A stretch of DNA of 64,000 nt, taken from contig NZ_SNYO01000006.1 of the NCBI RefSeq assembly GCF_004363095.1, positions 186,001 to 250,000 of the forward strand, read 5' to 3'. Below, piece by piece: positions 1 to 7,899 of this stretch (its first letter is position 1; each line of letters opens with the position of its first letter). The notes beneath the pieces are model-generated. The model worked only from the letters and a program-made list of their open reading frames with translations, did no database searches and was not told where the DNA came from. Source of the stretch: Actinomycetospora succinea. Its GTDB lineage: Bacteria > Actinomycetota > Actinomycetes > Mycobacteriales > Pseudonocardiaceae. The position numbers and the translations under genes were made by a program.

Positions 1-29
1 TCCGGTGGCCTCGGAGGCCGGCCGCTCAC
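1..29 (-). CDS. Start of a downstream gene, probably comEC (partial)
   Basis: A GTG codon at 29-27 overlaps the comEA stop (GTGA overlap). It opens an in-frame stretch reading V-S-G-R-P-P-R-P-P that runs off the window edge. In actinobacteria comEA is nearly always followed by comEC/rec2, the inner-membrane DNA channel, so that identity is inferred from position only. Nine codons cannot identify a family. Confidence 0.4.
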
Positions 30-1132
30 ACCGTGACCAGGTCGCGCAGGTTCGCGAAGCGGGCGTCGCCGATCCCGCTGACCTCCTGCAGCTGCTCGAC
101 CGCTCCGAAGCGCCCGTTCTGCGTGCGCCACTCGAGGATCCGCTGTGCGGTGACCGGCCCGACGCCGGGGAGCTGGTCGAGCTGCTCGAGGGTCGCGGTG
201 TTGAGGTTGACCGGCCCGCCCGGCGCGGAGCCACCGGGAGCACCACCACCCGCCGGCGCTGCGGAGGCCGACGGCGCCGCCGCCGGTACCCCGACCACCA
301 CCTGCTCGCCGTCGGTGAGCCGCGCCGCGAGGTTGAGCCCGGTGATGTCGGCGTCCGGCGACGCGCCACCGGCGGCGTCGACGGCCTCACCGACGCGGCT
401 GCCGGGCGGGAGCCGCACCAGCCCGGGCCGGGCGACCTTCCCGGACACCGACACGACGATCGGTCCCGTGTCGGGCGGCGGGCCACCGGGCGGCAGAGCC
501 GCCGGCGAGGGCTGGACGGGTGCACCCGCCACCAGCGGCAGCGCGGGCACCGGCTCGGCGACCGGGCGGTCCGACCACACCCCCACCGCCGCCACGACCG
601 CCGCGACGGCGGCGACCGTGGCGAGGGCGAGCGCCCCGGTGCGGCCCGGGTCCCACCGCGCGCCCGACCACGACGCCGGGAGCCACCGCGCCATCCACCG
701 CCGCGCCCGCTCGCCGCGCTCCGGCGGGTCCCACGCGCTCCCCCGGCGCGCCGCGGGGAGCGGCTCGTCGTCCTCGTCGTCGTCCCACCACGCGTCGTCC
801 CGGTCGTCGGCGCGGGGCTCACCACAGAGGTCACCACGGAGGTCACCACGGACGTCACCACGGACGTCACCACGGACGTCACCGCGGACGTCACCGCGGA
901 CGTCACCCCGGACGTCACCCCGAAGATCACCTCGCCGACCAGCCGGCACGTCGTCCGGGCGCGGCGGCAGGCGCAGCCGGGCGGCGGGCGTGCCCGGCGG
1001 CGCCCCGGGCCAGCCCACGCGGGCACCGTCGGGCGGCCCCACGTCGACGGCGTCCCGCCCGCCCCAGTCGGCGGCGCGGGCCCGCAGGCGGGCGCGGGCG
1101 CCGTCGGTGTCGGGCGGCGCGGAGCGGGTCAT
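26..1132 (-). CDS. comEA: ComEA-like helix-hairpin-helix DNA-binding protein
   Basis: Membrane-anchored DNA-binding protein of the ComEA type, about 368 aa. In order: a Pro/Arg-rich cytoplasmic N-terminus with a tandem RGDV repeat (about residues 67-101), an acidic patch, one membrane segment (about 166-186), an SLBB domain (about 224-283) and a C-terminal pair of helix-hairpin-helix motifs (about 308-366, with VNLNTA, LPGVGPVTA and VSGIGDA). ComEA proteins bind incoming DNA at the cell surface and pass it to ComEC. ATG at 1132 is chosen because the reading opens as MTRSAPPD; an upstream in-frame start at 1153 exists. The next gene overlaps the stop. The N-terminal cytoplasmic part is unusually long for the family. 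Confidence 0.88.
   Translation of the reverse strand: MTRSAPPDTDGARARLRARAADWGGRDAVDVGPPDGARVGWPGAPPGTPAARLRLPPRPDDVPAGRRGDLRGDVRGDVRGDVRGDVRGDVRGDVRGDLRGDLCGEPRADDRDDAWWDDDEDDEPLPAARRGSAWDPPERGERARRWMARWLPASWSGARWDPGRTGALALATVAAVAAVVAAVGVWSDRPVAEPVPALPLVAGAPVQPSPAALPPGGPPPDTGPIVVSVSGKVARPGLVRLPPGSRVGEAVDAAGGASPDADITGLNLAARLTDGEQVVVGVPAAAPSASAAPAGGGAPGGSAPGGPVNLNTATLEQLDQLPGVGPVTAQRILEWRTQNGRFGAVEQLQEVSGIGDARFANLRDLVTV
819..926. repeat. Nine-unit 12-bp tandem repeat inside comEA
   Basis: Nine contiguous units close to TCACCACGGACG run from 819 to 926. Three central units are identical and the outer ones differ at one to three positions. The period is a multiple of three, so on the minus strand it encodes repeated Arg-Gly-Asp-Val/Leu in the cytoplasmic tail of the ComEA-like protein. 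The copy number could change by slippage without breaking the frame. Confidence 0.9.
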
Positions 1133-1268
1133 GCCCGGGACGCTAGAAAGCACCTGGCCGGAGAGCCCAGCACGGACCGAGCGCCTGGGGACGAGCGCCC
1201 GGGGTGGGGACGGACAGCCGTCACACCGAGGCCGACAGCAGACCGAACGGCCGACAGGAGACCGCCGG

Positions 1269-1703
1269 TCAGCCCCGGGGCGCCAGTATCTTCCCCAACC
1301 GCCGCATGTTCGCCCGCCCCGCGACGCGCATCCCGGCCGCGAGCGCCGGCAGCGCCGACCCCAGGGCGCCGGGGGCTGCCAGCGAGATCGTCAACGTCAA
1401 CCTGCTGCCGCTCCCGCGGGCCTCGACGTCACCGACGAGGTCGACGTCCAGCCCCCGGAACCGGCAGCGGGTGCGCCAGCACCTCGGCCGGTCGTACTCG
1501 ACGATCTCGGCGGTCCCGCCGCCCAGCCCGAGCCAGGTCCCCTCGAAGCGCGAGCCGACACCCACCGGCTCCGCCCCGAGCAGGTCGATGCGCCGCGCCG
1601 CCGGGTTCCAGGCCGCCTCGGTGCGCAGGTCCGCGACCCGGTCGAACACCGTCTCCGGGGAGGCGTCGGTGTCGAGCAGGTTCACGACGGTGGTCACCGG
1701 CAC
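1269..1703 (-). CDS. SRPBCC (START/polyketide cyclase-like) family protein
   Basis: About 144 aa. It has the layout of the SRPBCC fold: an N-terminal strand (VTTVVNLLDTDASPETVF), a Trp-containing motif (EAAWNPAARR), a central G-rich strand pair and a long C-terminal helix. Members bind small hydrophobic ligands or act as cyclases; no substrate can be named. GTG at 1703 is chosen because it starts at the first strand and lies directly behind the stop of the SGNH hydrolase gene (1705); GTG at 1697 is an alternative. It is the last clear member of the leftward rsfS cluster before comEA. Confidence 0.75.
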   Translation of the reverse strand: MPVTTVVNLLDTDASPETVFDRVADLRTEAAWNPAARRIDLLGAEPVGVGSRFEGTWLGLGGGTAEIVEYDRPRCWRTRCRFRGLDVDLVGDVEARGSGSRLTLTISLAAPGALGSALPALAAGMRVAGRANMRRLGKILAPRG

Positions 1704-1704
1704 A

Positions 1705-2433
1705 TCATCGGGCAGGACGGTCGGCCAGCGCTGCCGCCACCTCGGTGCCGACGGCCGCCCCCACCGCCGCGTGGGCCGTCCATCCCCAGTGGATCCCGTC
1801 GGGGTTGCCGTGCCCGCCGAGGACGTGGTCGGCGACGAGGGGCACGGGGTCGACCAGGCGCACACCATGCCGATGGGCCCACGCCGTCATCGCCGCCACG
1901 TGCCGGTCGCGCCCCGCGTGGACCCCGCCGTAGAACGGCGCGCGGTGCACCGACGGCAGCATCCCGACCACCGGCAGGCCCGGGATCAGCGCGGTCACGG
2001 CCACGCGGAGCAGCTCCAGGTGCCGCACGGTCTCCGCCGGCGGCAGCGCGACCGGCCCCGCGCGCCCGAGCGCCCGCGCCGCGCGCGGCACCACCCACGC
2101 GTGCGCGTCCCGGGCGGCCCGCCGGACGCGGGGCGAATGCACCGCCGGGATCAGCTCCCGCAACGCCGTCGGCACCGGCGACGGGAGCGTGTCCATCCCG
2201 CCGATCCCCAGCACGACCGCGTCGGCGTGGCGCAGCGACGCCCAGATGCGCGGGTCGCCGACCATCGCCCGCCACGCGTGGCGCGCGGTCCAGCCCAGGC
2301 CGGCGTGCAGCTCGGCGCGTCCCCCCAGCGTGGAGGCCGCCACGTGCGGCCACAGGCGCGGCTCGTCGGCGGGTTCGGCGCGATCGGGCCCGTGGAACGA
2401 CAGCGAGTCCCCGATCACGACCAGGAGGGTCAC
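1705..2433 (-). CDS. SGNH/GDSL-type hydrolase
   Basis: A 242-aa SGNH-family hydrolase. Block I is GDSLSF with nucleophile Ser10 close to the N-terminus, GIGGMD is a block III-like motif, and DGIHWGWTAH near the C-terminus supplies the catalytic Asp and His. No signal peptide is visible, so it is probably cytoplasmic; many such enzymes deacylate or deacetylate lipids and sugars. The GTG start at 2433 overlaps the stop of the upstream histidine phosphatase gene (GTGA), so the two are probably translationally coupled. An SGNH hydrolase and a phosphatase gene next to rsfS are a common arrangement in actinobacteria. Confidence 0.85.
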   Translation of the reverse strand: MTLLVVIGDSLSFHGPDRAEPADEPRLWPHVAASTLGGRAELHAGLGWTARHAWRAMVGDPRIWASLRHADAVVLGIGGMDTLPSPVPTALRELIPAVHSPRVRRAARDAHAWVVPRAARALGRAGPVALPPAETVRHLELLRVAVTALIPGLPVVGMLPSVHRAPFYGGVHAGRDRHVAAMTAWAHRHGVRLVDPVPLVADHVLGGHGNPDGIHWGWTAHAAVGAAVGTEVAAALADRPAR

Positions 2434-3044
2434 GCGTGGAGGCCCCAGGCGCGCAGGCGCCAGCGGTCGATGCGGTGCTCGAGGATCGCCCACGCGCAGT
2501 TGTGCAGCGGCGAGAGCGAGTGCCACGCCTCGATCGGCCAGGCCAGCGCGGAGGCCGTCAGCGCGCCGATCGTGCCGCCGTGCGCGACGACCATCGCGGT
2601 CTGCCGCTCGTCGCTGCCGCCGAGCTCGGCGTCCAGCTCGGCGACCACGGGGAACGCGCGCTCGGCGACGTCGACCCGGGACTCACCGCCGGGGGGCGCC
2701 CACGCCGGGTCGGTGCGCCACGCCTCCAGCCCGCCGGGCCAGCCCGCCTCGACCTCGGAGCCGGTCAGGCCCTCCCAATCACCCAGCGATGTCTCGCGCA
2801 GACGCGGCTCCGGGCGCGGGACCAGCGCGGACTCCTTGGCGACGGCCTCGGCCGTGCGCCAGGCGCGGACCTGGTCGGACGCGACGAGCAGCGCCGGCTC
2901 GTAGGCCGCGAGCAGCGGCGCGGCGGCGAGGGCCTGGGCGCGCCCGACCTCGTCGAGATCGGGGTCGAGCCGGCCCTGCATGCGGCTCTCGGCGTTCCAC
3001 ATCGTCCGACCGTGGCGGGCGAGGACCAGCCGGTGGAGGCTCAC
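2430..3044 (-). CDS. Histidine phosphatase family protein
   Basis: A 204-aa member of the histidine phosphatase (phosphoglycerate-mutase-like) superfamily. The catalytic RHG motif (LARHGRTMWN) sits at the N-terminus, an acidic ETSLGDWEG segment follows, and the second catalytic His is in VAHGGTIGAL. The family dephosphorylates small molecules or glucosyl-3-phosphoglycerate-type substrates, and the sequence does not decide which. The GTG start at 3044 overlaps the rsfS stop (GTGA), so it is translated from the same message as rsfS. Confidence 0.9.
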   Translation of the reverse strand: MSLHRLVLARHGRTMWNAESRMQGRLDPDLDEVGRAQALAAAPLLAAYEPALLVASDQVRAWRTAEAVAKESALVPRPEPRLRETSLGDWEGLTGSEVEAGWPGGLEAWRTDPAWAPPGGESRVDVAERAFPVVAELDAELGGSDERQTAMVVAHGGTIGALTASALAWPIEAWHSLSPLHNCAWAILEHRIDRWRLRAWGLHA

Positions 3045-3439
3045 TCGCCGGCGGCACTCTGATCGGAGGGCGGCCCGTACACCTCGGCGGGCAGCGGCAC
3101 GGCCGGGCAGTCCTTCCACAGCCGCTCGAGGCCGTAGAACTCCCGCTCCTCGGTGTGGAACACGTGCACCACGATGTCGGCGAAGTCCAGCAGGACCCAG
3201 CGGGCCTCCTGGGTGCCCTCGCGGCGCACGGGCTTGGCGTCGAGGTCGCGGAGCTTCTCCTCGACGCTGTCGACGACGGCCTGCACCTGGCGCTCGTTGG
3301 GCGCCGAGGCGATGACGAACGCGTCGGTGAGCGGGAGCCGCTCGGACACGTCGATGGCGACGACGTCCTGGGCGAGCTTGTCGGCAGCGGCGAGCGCGGC
3401 GGTCTCGGTGAGACGGCGGGCGCGATCGGTGACGGCCAC
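3041..3439 (-). CDS. rsfS: Ribosome silencing factor RsfS
   Basis: A 132-aa RsfS (Iojap/YbeB) protein, which binds ribosomal protein L14 and prevents joining of 30S and 50S subunits when nutrients are short. The diagnostic core is complete: the DVVAIDVSERLPLTDAFVIAS opening region, the NERQVQAVVDSVEE helix and the WVLLDFADIVVHVFH strand with the conserved FYGLERLW end. It heads the leftward operon rsfS - histidine phosphatase - SGNH hydrolase, with overlapping starts. nadD, its usual neighbour, lies about 4 kb upstream, separated here by FIST, PPOX and two membrane-protein genes. Confidence 0.95.
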   Translation of the reverse strand: MAVTDRARRLTETAALAAADKLAQDVVAIDVSERLPLTDAFVIASAPNERQVQAVVDSVEEKLRDLDAKPVRREGTQEARWVLLDFADIVVHVFHTEEREFYGLERLWKDCPAVPLPAEVYGPPSDQSAAGE

Positions 3440-3539
3440 GAAACCCTTCGGAGGTCGACGACAACAGCGTGGCGATGGTACTCGACCGCGCGCCGTGATG
3501 ACCCCGCGCGACCGCGGTGGCCCGGCGCATACTGGTCCG

Positions 3540-4697
3540 ATGCCGGACTACGGGGACGGGCTGGCCCAGGGCGGCGACCTGCTGGCGGCCGCCGAGAACG
3601 CCGTCGCGCAGGCCACGGCCCCTCTCGGGGGGCGGCGCCCCGACCTGCTGGCCGTCTTCGTCTGCCACCCGGATCCCGACGAGATCGCACGGGCGGGCGA
3701 GCGGGCGATGGAGGTCGCGGGCGCGCGGGTGGCCGTCGGCTGCAGCGCGGGAGGAGTGATCGGCGACGGGCGCGGCGTCGAGGCGCAGCCGGCCGTCGCG
3801 GTGTGGGCGGGCGCGCTGCCCGACGCCTCGCTGACGCCGTTCCGCCTCGACGCGCACCGCGCGGAGAACGGTCTCGTCGTCGGCGGGATGCCGAAGCGCA
3901 CCGACGCCGACGAGGTCGCGCTGCTGCTCGCCGACCCCTACACCTTCCCGATCCAGGGGTTCGTCGAGCACTCGGCCGAGGCACTGCAGGGCCTGCCGCT
4001 GGTGGGCGGGCTCGCGTCCGGGCCGGGTGGAGCCGGCGCGACGCGGCTGTTCCTCGACGGCGTCGTGCACGAGCGCGGCGTGGTCGGCGTGACGATCGGG
4101 GGCGACGTCCGGGTCCGCACGCTCGTCAGCCAGGGGTGCCGCCCCGTCGGCCCGACGATGACCGTCACGGCCGCCGAGGGTCCGCACCTGCAGGGTCTCG
4201 CCGGGCAGCCCGCCTACCGCAAGCTCGAGCAGATCGTCGGCGAGCTCGACGAGGCCGAGCAGCAGATGGTGGCGCAGAGCCTGCACCTCGGGATCGCGAT
4301 GGACGAGTACGCCGACGACCACCGCCAGGGCGACTTCCTCATCCGCGGCGTCGTCGGCGCCGATCCCGAGCAGGGCACGGTGACCGTCGGTGACGTCGTC
4401 GAGGTGGGGCGCACCGTGCGCTTCCAGGTCCGCGACGCCGCGAGCGCCGACGCTGACCTCGACTGGCTCATGACCCGCCACCGCGGCGACGGCGACACCG
4501 CCGGCGCGCTGCTGTTCTCGTGCAACGGGCGAGGTCGGGCCATGTTCCCCGACGCCGACCACGACGTCGCCGCGGTCCGGCGGGGCCTGCGTCCCGAGGG
4601 CGTCGCGGGGTTCTTCGCCGCCGGGGAGATCGGGCCCGTCGCCGCCCGCAACCACCTGCACGCGTTCACCGCGTCGGTGCTCGCCTTCGGCGGCTGA
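3540..4697 (+). CDS. FIST sensor-domain protein (FIST N plus FIST C)
   Basis: A 385-aa stand-alone FIST protein. The N-terminal FIST domain contains VAVGCSAGGVIGDG and VVGGMPK. The C-terminal FIST-C part carries NYLH-like conserved ends, SCNGRGRAMFPD, and a GFFAAGEIGPV motif. FIST domains are proposed small-ligand sensors that usually sit in front of kinases or diguanylate cyclases; here no output domain is present and no membrane segment is seen. ATG at 3540 is chosen because homologous sequence begins there; no strong ribosome binding site is visible. It is divergent from rsfS with a gap of about 100 bp, which should hold both promoters. Confidence 0.85.
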   Translation: MPDYGDGLAQGGDLLAAAENAVAQATAPLGGRRPDLLAVFVCHPDPDEIARAGERAMEVAGARVAVGCSAGGVIGDGRGVEAQPAVAVWAGALPDASLTPFRLDAHRAENGLVVGGMPKRTDADEVALLLADPYTFPIQGFVEHSAEALQGLPLVGGLASGPGGAGATRLFLDGVVHERGVVGVTIGGDVRVRTLVSQGCRPVGPTMTVTAAEGPHLQGLAGQPAYRKLEQIVGELDEAEQQMVAQSLHLGIAMDEYADDHRQGDFLIRGVVGADPEQGTVTVGDVVEVGRTVRFQVRDAASADADLDWLMTRHRGDGDTAGALLFSCNGRGRAMFPDADHDVAAVRRGLRPEGVAGFFAAGEIGPVAARNHLHAFTASVLAFGG

Positions 4698-4790
4698 CGA
4701 CTCCGGGCGGGACCCCTCGCACGGCGCGTGACCAGCCCGTCCTACCGTGGACGGCGCCCGCGAGCCCACCACGGAGGACCACGACCACCG

Positions 4791-5207
4791 ATGAGCGTCG
4801 AGCCAGTGCAGGCCGAGCGACTCCCCGAGGACGTCGTCTCCCTGCTCCGCGGCGCCAACCCGTGCTTCGTCGCGACGGTCATGCCGGACGGATCGCCCGA
4901 GACCACCGAGTCCTGGGTGGACACCGACGGCACCCACGTCGTCCTCAACGCCGTCGAGGGCCTCCAGAAGGTCGAGAACGTCCGCCGTGACCCCCGGGTC
5001 TCCGTCGCGATCGCCGACGCCGGGCGGCCCGGGCGCTACGTCGCCGTGCGCGGGCGGGTCGTCGAGGTGACCCCGCACGGCGCCGCCGAGCACATCGAGT
5101 TCCTCGCCCGGCGCTACCTCGGCCGGCCCTACCCCTGGCACCGCCCGGACCAGACCCGCCTGATCCTGCGGATCGCCCCGACGGCCGTGCACCGCCCGGA
5201 CTCCTGA
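4791..5207 (+). CDS. PPOX-class (F420/FMN-type) split-barrel oxidoreductase
   Basis: A 138-aa protein of the pyridoxamine-phosphate-oxidase-like split-barrel fold. The order is ANPCFVATVMPDGSPE, a Trp-containing strand, KVENVRRDPRVSVAI, a YVAVRGRVVEV strand and the RRYLGRPYPW segment seen in actinobacterial F420-type PPOX proteins. These enzymes use F420 or FMN to reduce or oxidise small molecules; the cofactor cannot be settled by eye. ATG at 4791 follows a GGAGGACCACGACCACCG stretch. It follows the FIST gene in the same direction after 93 bp and may be co-transcribed. Confidence 0.85.
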   Translation: MSVEPVQAERLPEDVVSLLRGANPCFVATVMPDGSPETTESWVDTDGTHVVLNAVEGLQKVENVRRDPRVSVAIADAGRPGRYVAVRGRVVEVTPHGAAEHIEFLARRYLGRPYPWHRPDQTRLILRIAPTAVHRPDS

Positions 5208-5211
5208 GGAG

Positions 5212-5781
5212 TCAGGGACTCCCCGGCACCACCTGTGCGGTCGACGCCCCGGGCGCCGACTCGCCCGCCGTCGCGAACGGCGAGCGCCCGGCGAGCCCGA
5301 GCAGGTCGGGCCGCACGAGCGCCACGCCGAGGACCGCGAGCATGCCGACGAGCAGGACGATCGTGGCGACGAGCAGCGCGCTCGTCCCCCGCCGCGCCGG
5401 TGCCCGCGGGGCGAGGACGGGCAGCGGTCCCGACCGCGGGCGGGCGAGCTCGGGGTCGGGCGGCCACGGGCCCCAGCCGTCGTCGGGACGGGCCGGGAGG
5501 AGCCGCGGGGGTGCGACGGGCGCGCTCGGCGTGACCGGCGGGGTCGTCGGCGTCGGGCGGGTGCGGGCGAACTCGCCGGGCGCGTCCGCCCAGGCCCGGG
5601 CCCTGTCGTCCATCCAGGACGGCCGGCTCGGGGCCGGCTCCGGCGGGCCGACGAGCTCGGACGGCTTGCGGGGCACGAGCGTGACGTGCCCGGGCGGCGG
5701 CAGGGTCACCGGGCCGGTCGGGGCGTCGTCGATCGCGACGTCCTCGACGGGGTCGGCGTCGAACAGACGGTGCCGGCTCAC
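5212..5781 (-). CDS. Proline-rich single-pass membrane protein, unknown function
   Basis: A 189-aa protein with no family I recognise. It has about 130 cytoplasmic residues that are acidic at first and then Pro-rich, one strong membrane segment (about residues 133-156, rich in Leu/Val), and a short extracytoplasmic tail ending in PGSP. Its ATG overlaps the stop of the upstream DUF6777-like gene (ATGA), so the two products are likely made together and may interact at the membrane. The stop faces the PPOX gene end-to-end with a gap of only 4 bp. Confidence 0.65.
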   Translation of the reverse strand: MSRHRLFDADPVEDVAIDDAPTGPVTLPPPGHVTLVPRKPSELVGPPEPAPSRPSWMDDRARAWADAPGEFARTRPTPTTPPVTPSAPVAPPRLLPARPDDGWGPWPPDPELARPRSGPLPVLAPRAPARRGTSALLVATIVLLVGMLAVLGVALVRPDLLGLAGRSPFATAGESAPGASTAQVVPGSP

Positions 5782-7088
5782 GACGCGGCCGTGAGCGTGC
5801 AGCTGCCGGAGGGGGACGTCCAGAGGCTGGTGGAACCGGTGAACGTGACGGACGAGCCGCCGCCGGTCGGTGTGACGACGAGTGACGAGCCGCTCATCTC
5901 CCAGGTCCCGGCGTCGTTCGCGTCGGAGCTGTAGGTCCCGGTGCTCGTGAACGTCAGCGTGCCGGTCGCGAACTGGCAGCCGCTGCCGGCGGTGTAGTCG
6001 CCCGAAGGCTCGCTCCCCGACGAGGTGGCCGACGTCGTCGTGCTGGACGACGGCGGCGTCGTGGTGGACGAGGACGTCGTGCGAGGCGCGAGGCCGGTGC
6101 CGCCGCTCGGGATGCTGCGCTGCTGCACGGCGCCCGGCGCGGCTCCCTCGTCCTCCGGGGCCGCCGGGTCCGCCGGCTGCTCGGCGACGACCTCGTCCGG
6201 CGCACCGTTCGAGGTCGGGCCCGTCGGTGTCGTCGTCGACGTGTCGCCCGCGGCCAGCGGCGCGGCCGCGTCGGAGTTCTCCTCCGGCCCCTGCCCCTCC
6301 GGGAAGTTGGCCTGCACGCGCGGGTTCGGACGATCGTGCTCGCCCTCGGTGCCGTGCGGGCGGTCGTGGCCGCGCCCGGTGTGGACGTCGATGATCGTGA
6401 AGTTGTTGGTGACCTGCGTGGTCTGGTGCGTCACCACGGTGATCGAGGTCGACTGGAACGAGTACCAGCGCGGGCCGACGTAGGCGACCGTGGTGAACGA
6501 CTGCGGCGCGGTGAGCGGGTTGCCGCAGAAGCAGCGGGTGACGAGGTTGCCGTGCTGGTCGACGAGCACCGCGGTGCCGGCCTGCAGGACCGACGGCCAG
6601 GCCGTGACGTGCCCGCCGGACCAGCCGTGGTTGGTGACGTAGGTGTCGGAGCGCAGGACCACCGAGGTCAGCCCGTCGACGTAGCTCGAGATTGTCGAGG
6701 CCGAGGAGTCGCGCAGGCCGAGCACCGAGGCCCAGCCGGCGGCGCGGTCGGGGTGCTCGCCGAGGAAGCGGCTCAGGCGCGAGCGGTCACACACCGAGTT
6801 GCTGCCCGAGCCGCCGTACAGGCCCGGGGTGGTGCCGGAGTAGGTGCCGCCGGTGTGGGCGACGGGGCGCACGTCGGGGACGTCGGTGCCGACGCTCTCC
6901 ATGAACGGGTTGGCGCCGGCCGTCGCCACCGGCTCGAGGGTGACGTCGGTCGGCGCGTTCAGCTCGCGGGCGACGATCACGCCGCCGAGCGCCGCGACGA
7001 GCATCGCGAGCACGACGATGGCGATGATCGGTCCACGGGACGCGCGCCGTGGCGGCGGCGGGCCCGGGAAGGCGGGCGGCATCAGCAC
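5778..7088 (-). CDS. Membrane-anchored DUF6777-like protein with low-complexity tail
   Basis: About 436 aa. After a short cytoplasmic start there is one membrane helix (around IIAIVVLAMLVAALGGVIVA). A conserved extracytoplasmic domain follows, containing TPGLYGG, SVCDR, RFLGEHPD, TNHGW and RCFCGNPL, which I match to the DUF6777 family of actinobacteria. A long Pro/Ser/Thr-rich linker then leads to a short C-terminal domain with paired Cys (GSGCQFATG and GSCTLTAA). GTG at 7088 has GGGGGA at a good distance; ATG at 7082 is the alternative. The Cys pairs suggest disulfides outside the cell. Function unknown. Confidence 0.7.
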   Translation of the reverse strand: MLMPPAFPGPPPPRRASRGPIIAIVVLAMLVAALGGVIVARELNAPTDVTLEPVATAGANPFMESVGTDVPDVRPVAHTGGTYSGTTPGLYGGSGSNSVCDRSRLSRFLGEHPDRAAGWASVLGLRDSSASTISSYVDGLTSVVLRSDTYVTNHGWSGGHVTAWPSVLQAGTAVLVDQHGNLVTRCFCGNPLTAPQSFTTVAYVGPRWYSFQSTSITVVTHQTTQVTNNFTIIDVHTGRGHDRPHGTEGEHDRPNPRVQANFPEGQGPEENSDAAAPLAAGDTSTTTPTGPTSNGAPDEVVAEQPADPAAPEDEGAAPGAVQQRSIPSGGTGLAPRTTSSSTTTPPSSSTTTSATSSGSEPSGDYTAGSGCQFATGTLTFTSTGTYSSDANDAGTWEMSGSSLVVTPTGGGSSVTFTGSTSLWTSPSGSCTLTAAS

Positions 7089-7235
7089 CGAGATCACTCC
7101 CCCAACGAGTGCCACACCCTCGGACGGGCGGGGCGTTCGGAGTGGATCTCGCCGGGCCGACGCAGCGTGTTAGTCGACGCGCCGTCATGTCACTCGTTCG
7201 TGTGGTGACACCTCCGAACGGCGGAGGTGCTTCGA

Positions 7236-7871
7236 CTACTCCGAGGCGACGTGCTCCGTCGGCCCGAGTACCCAGCCCTGGCCCGCCGGCCGGTACAGCC
7301 CGCGCTTGGCGATGTACTGCACGACGCCGTCGGGCACGAGGTACCAGACCGGCTCCCCCGCGGCGACGCGCTCCCGGCACGCCGTCGACGAGATCGCCAT
7401 CGCGGGCACCTCGAGCAGGCTGACCGACCCGCGCGGCAGGTGGTCGTCGACCAGCTCGAACCCGGGCCGGGTGACGCCGACGAAGTGGGCCAGCCGGAAC
7501 ATGTCGTCGGCGCGGTGCCACGACAGGATCTGCTCGAGGGCGTCGGCGCCGGTGATGAAGAAGAGCTCGTCGTCCGGGAAGATCTTCGAGAGGTCGGCGA
7601 GGGTGTCGACGGTGTACGTCGCACCCTCGCGGTCGACGTCGACGCGGCTGACGGTGAAGCGCGGGTTCGACGCCGTGGCCACGACCGTCATGAGGTAGCG
7701 GTCCTCGGCCGGGCTCACCGTCTCGCTGTCCTTGCGGTACGGCTGACCGGTGGGGACGAACACGACCTCGTCGAGCGCGAAGCGGATCTGTGCCTCGCTG
7801 GCGGCCACGAGGTGGCCGTGGTGAATGGGGTCGAAGGTGCCGCCCATGACCCCGATCCGGCGGCCGCTCAT
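7236..7871 (-). CDS. nadD: Nicotinate-nucleotide adenylyltransferase NadD
   Basis: A 211-aa enzyme that joins nicotinate mononucleotide and ATP to make deamido-NAD in NAD synthesis. The nucleotidyltransferase [11 protein letters not shown] motif sits at residues 11-21, [10 protein letters not shown] is the substrate loop, and the second ATP motif reads [11 protein letters not shown]. Length and motifs fit a complete enzyme. It lies on the rsfS strand, but the usual tight nadD-rsfS pairing is broken by about 4 kb of other genes. Confidence 0.96.
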   Translation of the reverse strand: MSGRRIGVMGGTFDPIHHGHLVAASEAQIRFALDEVVFVPTGQPYRKDSETVSPAEDRYLMTVVATASNPRFTVSRVDVDREGATYTVDTLADLSKIFPDDELFFITGADALEQILSWHRADDMFRLAHFVGVTRPGFELVDDHLPRGSVSLLEVPAMAISSTACRERVAAGEPVWYLVPDGVVQYIAKRGLYRPAGQGWVLGPTEHVASE

Positions 7872-7899
7872 CCGTTCAGACTAGATCGTCGTTCGCGTC

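Noticed and set aside
819..926. CRISPR-like array in comEA
   Set aside because: Units are 12 bp and contiguous without spacers, and they are in frame inside a gene; this is a coding tandem repeat.
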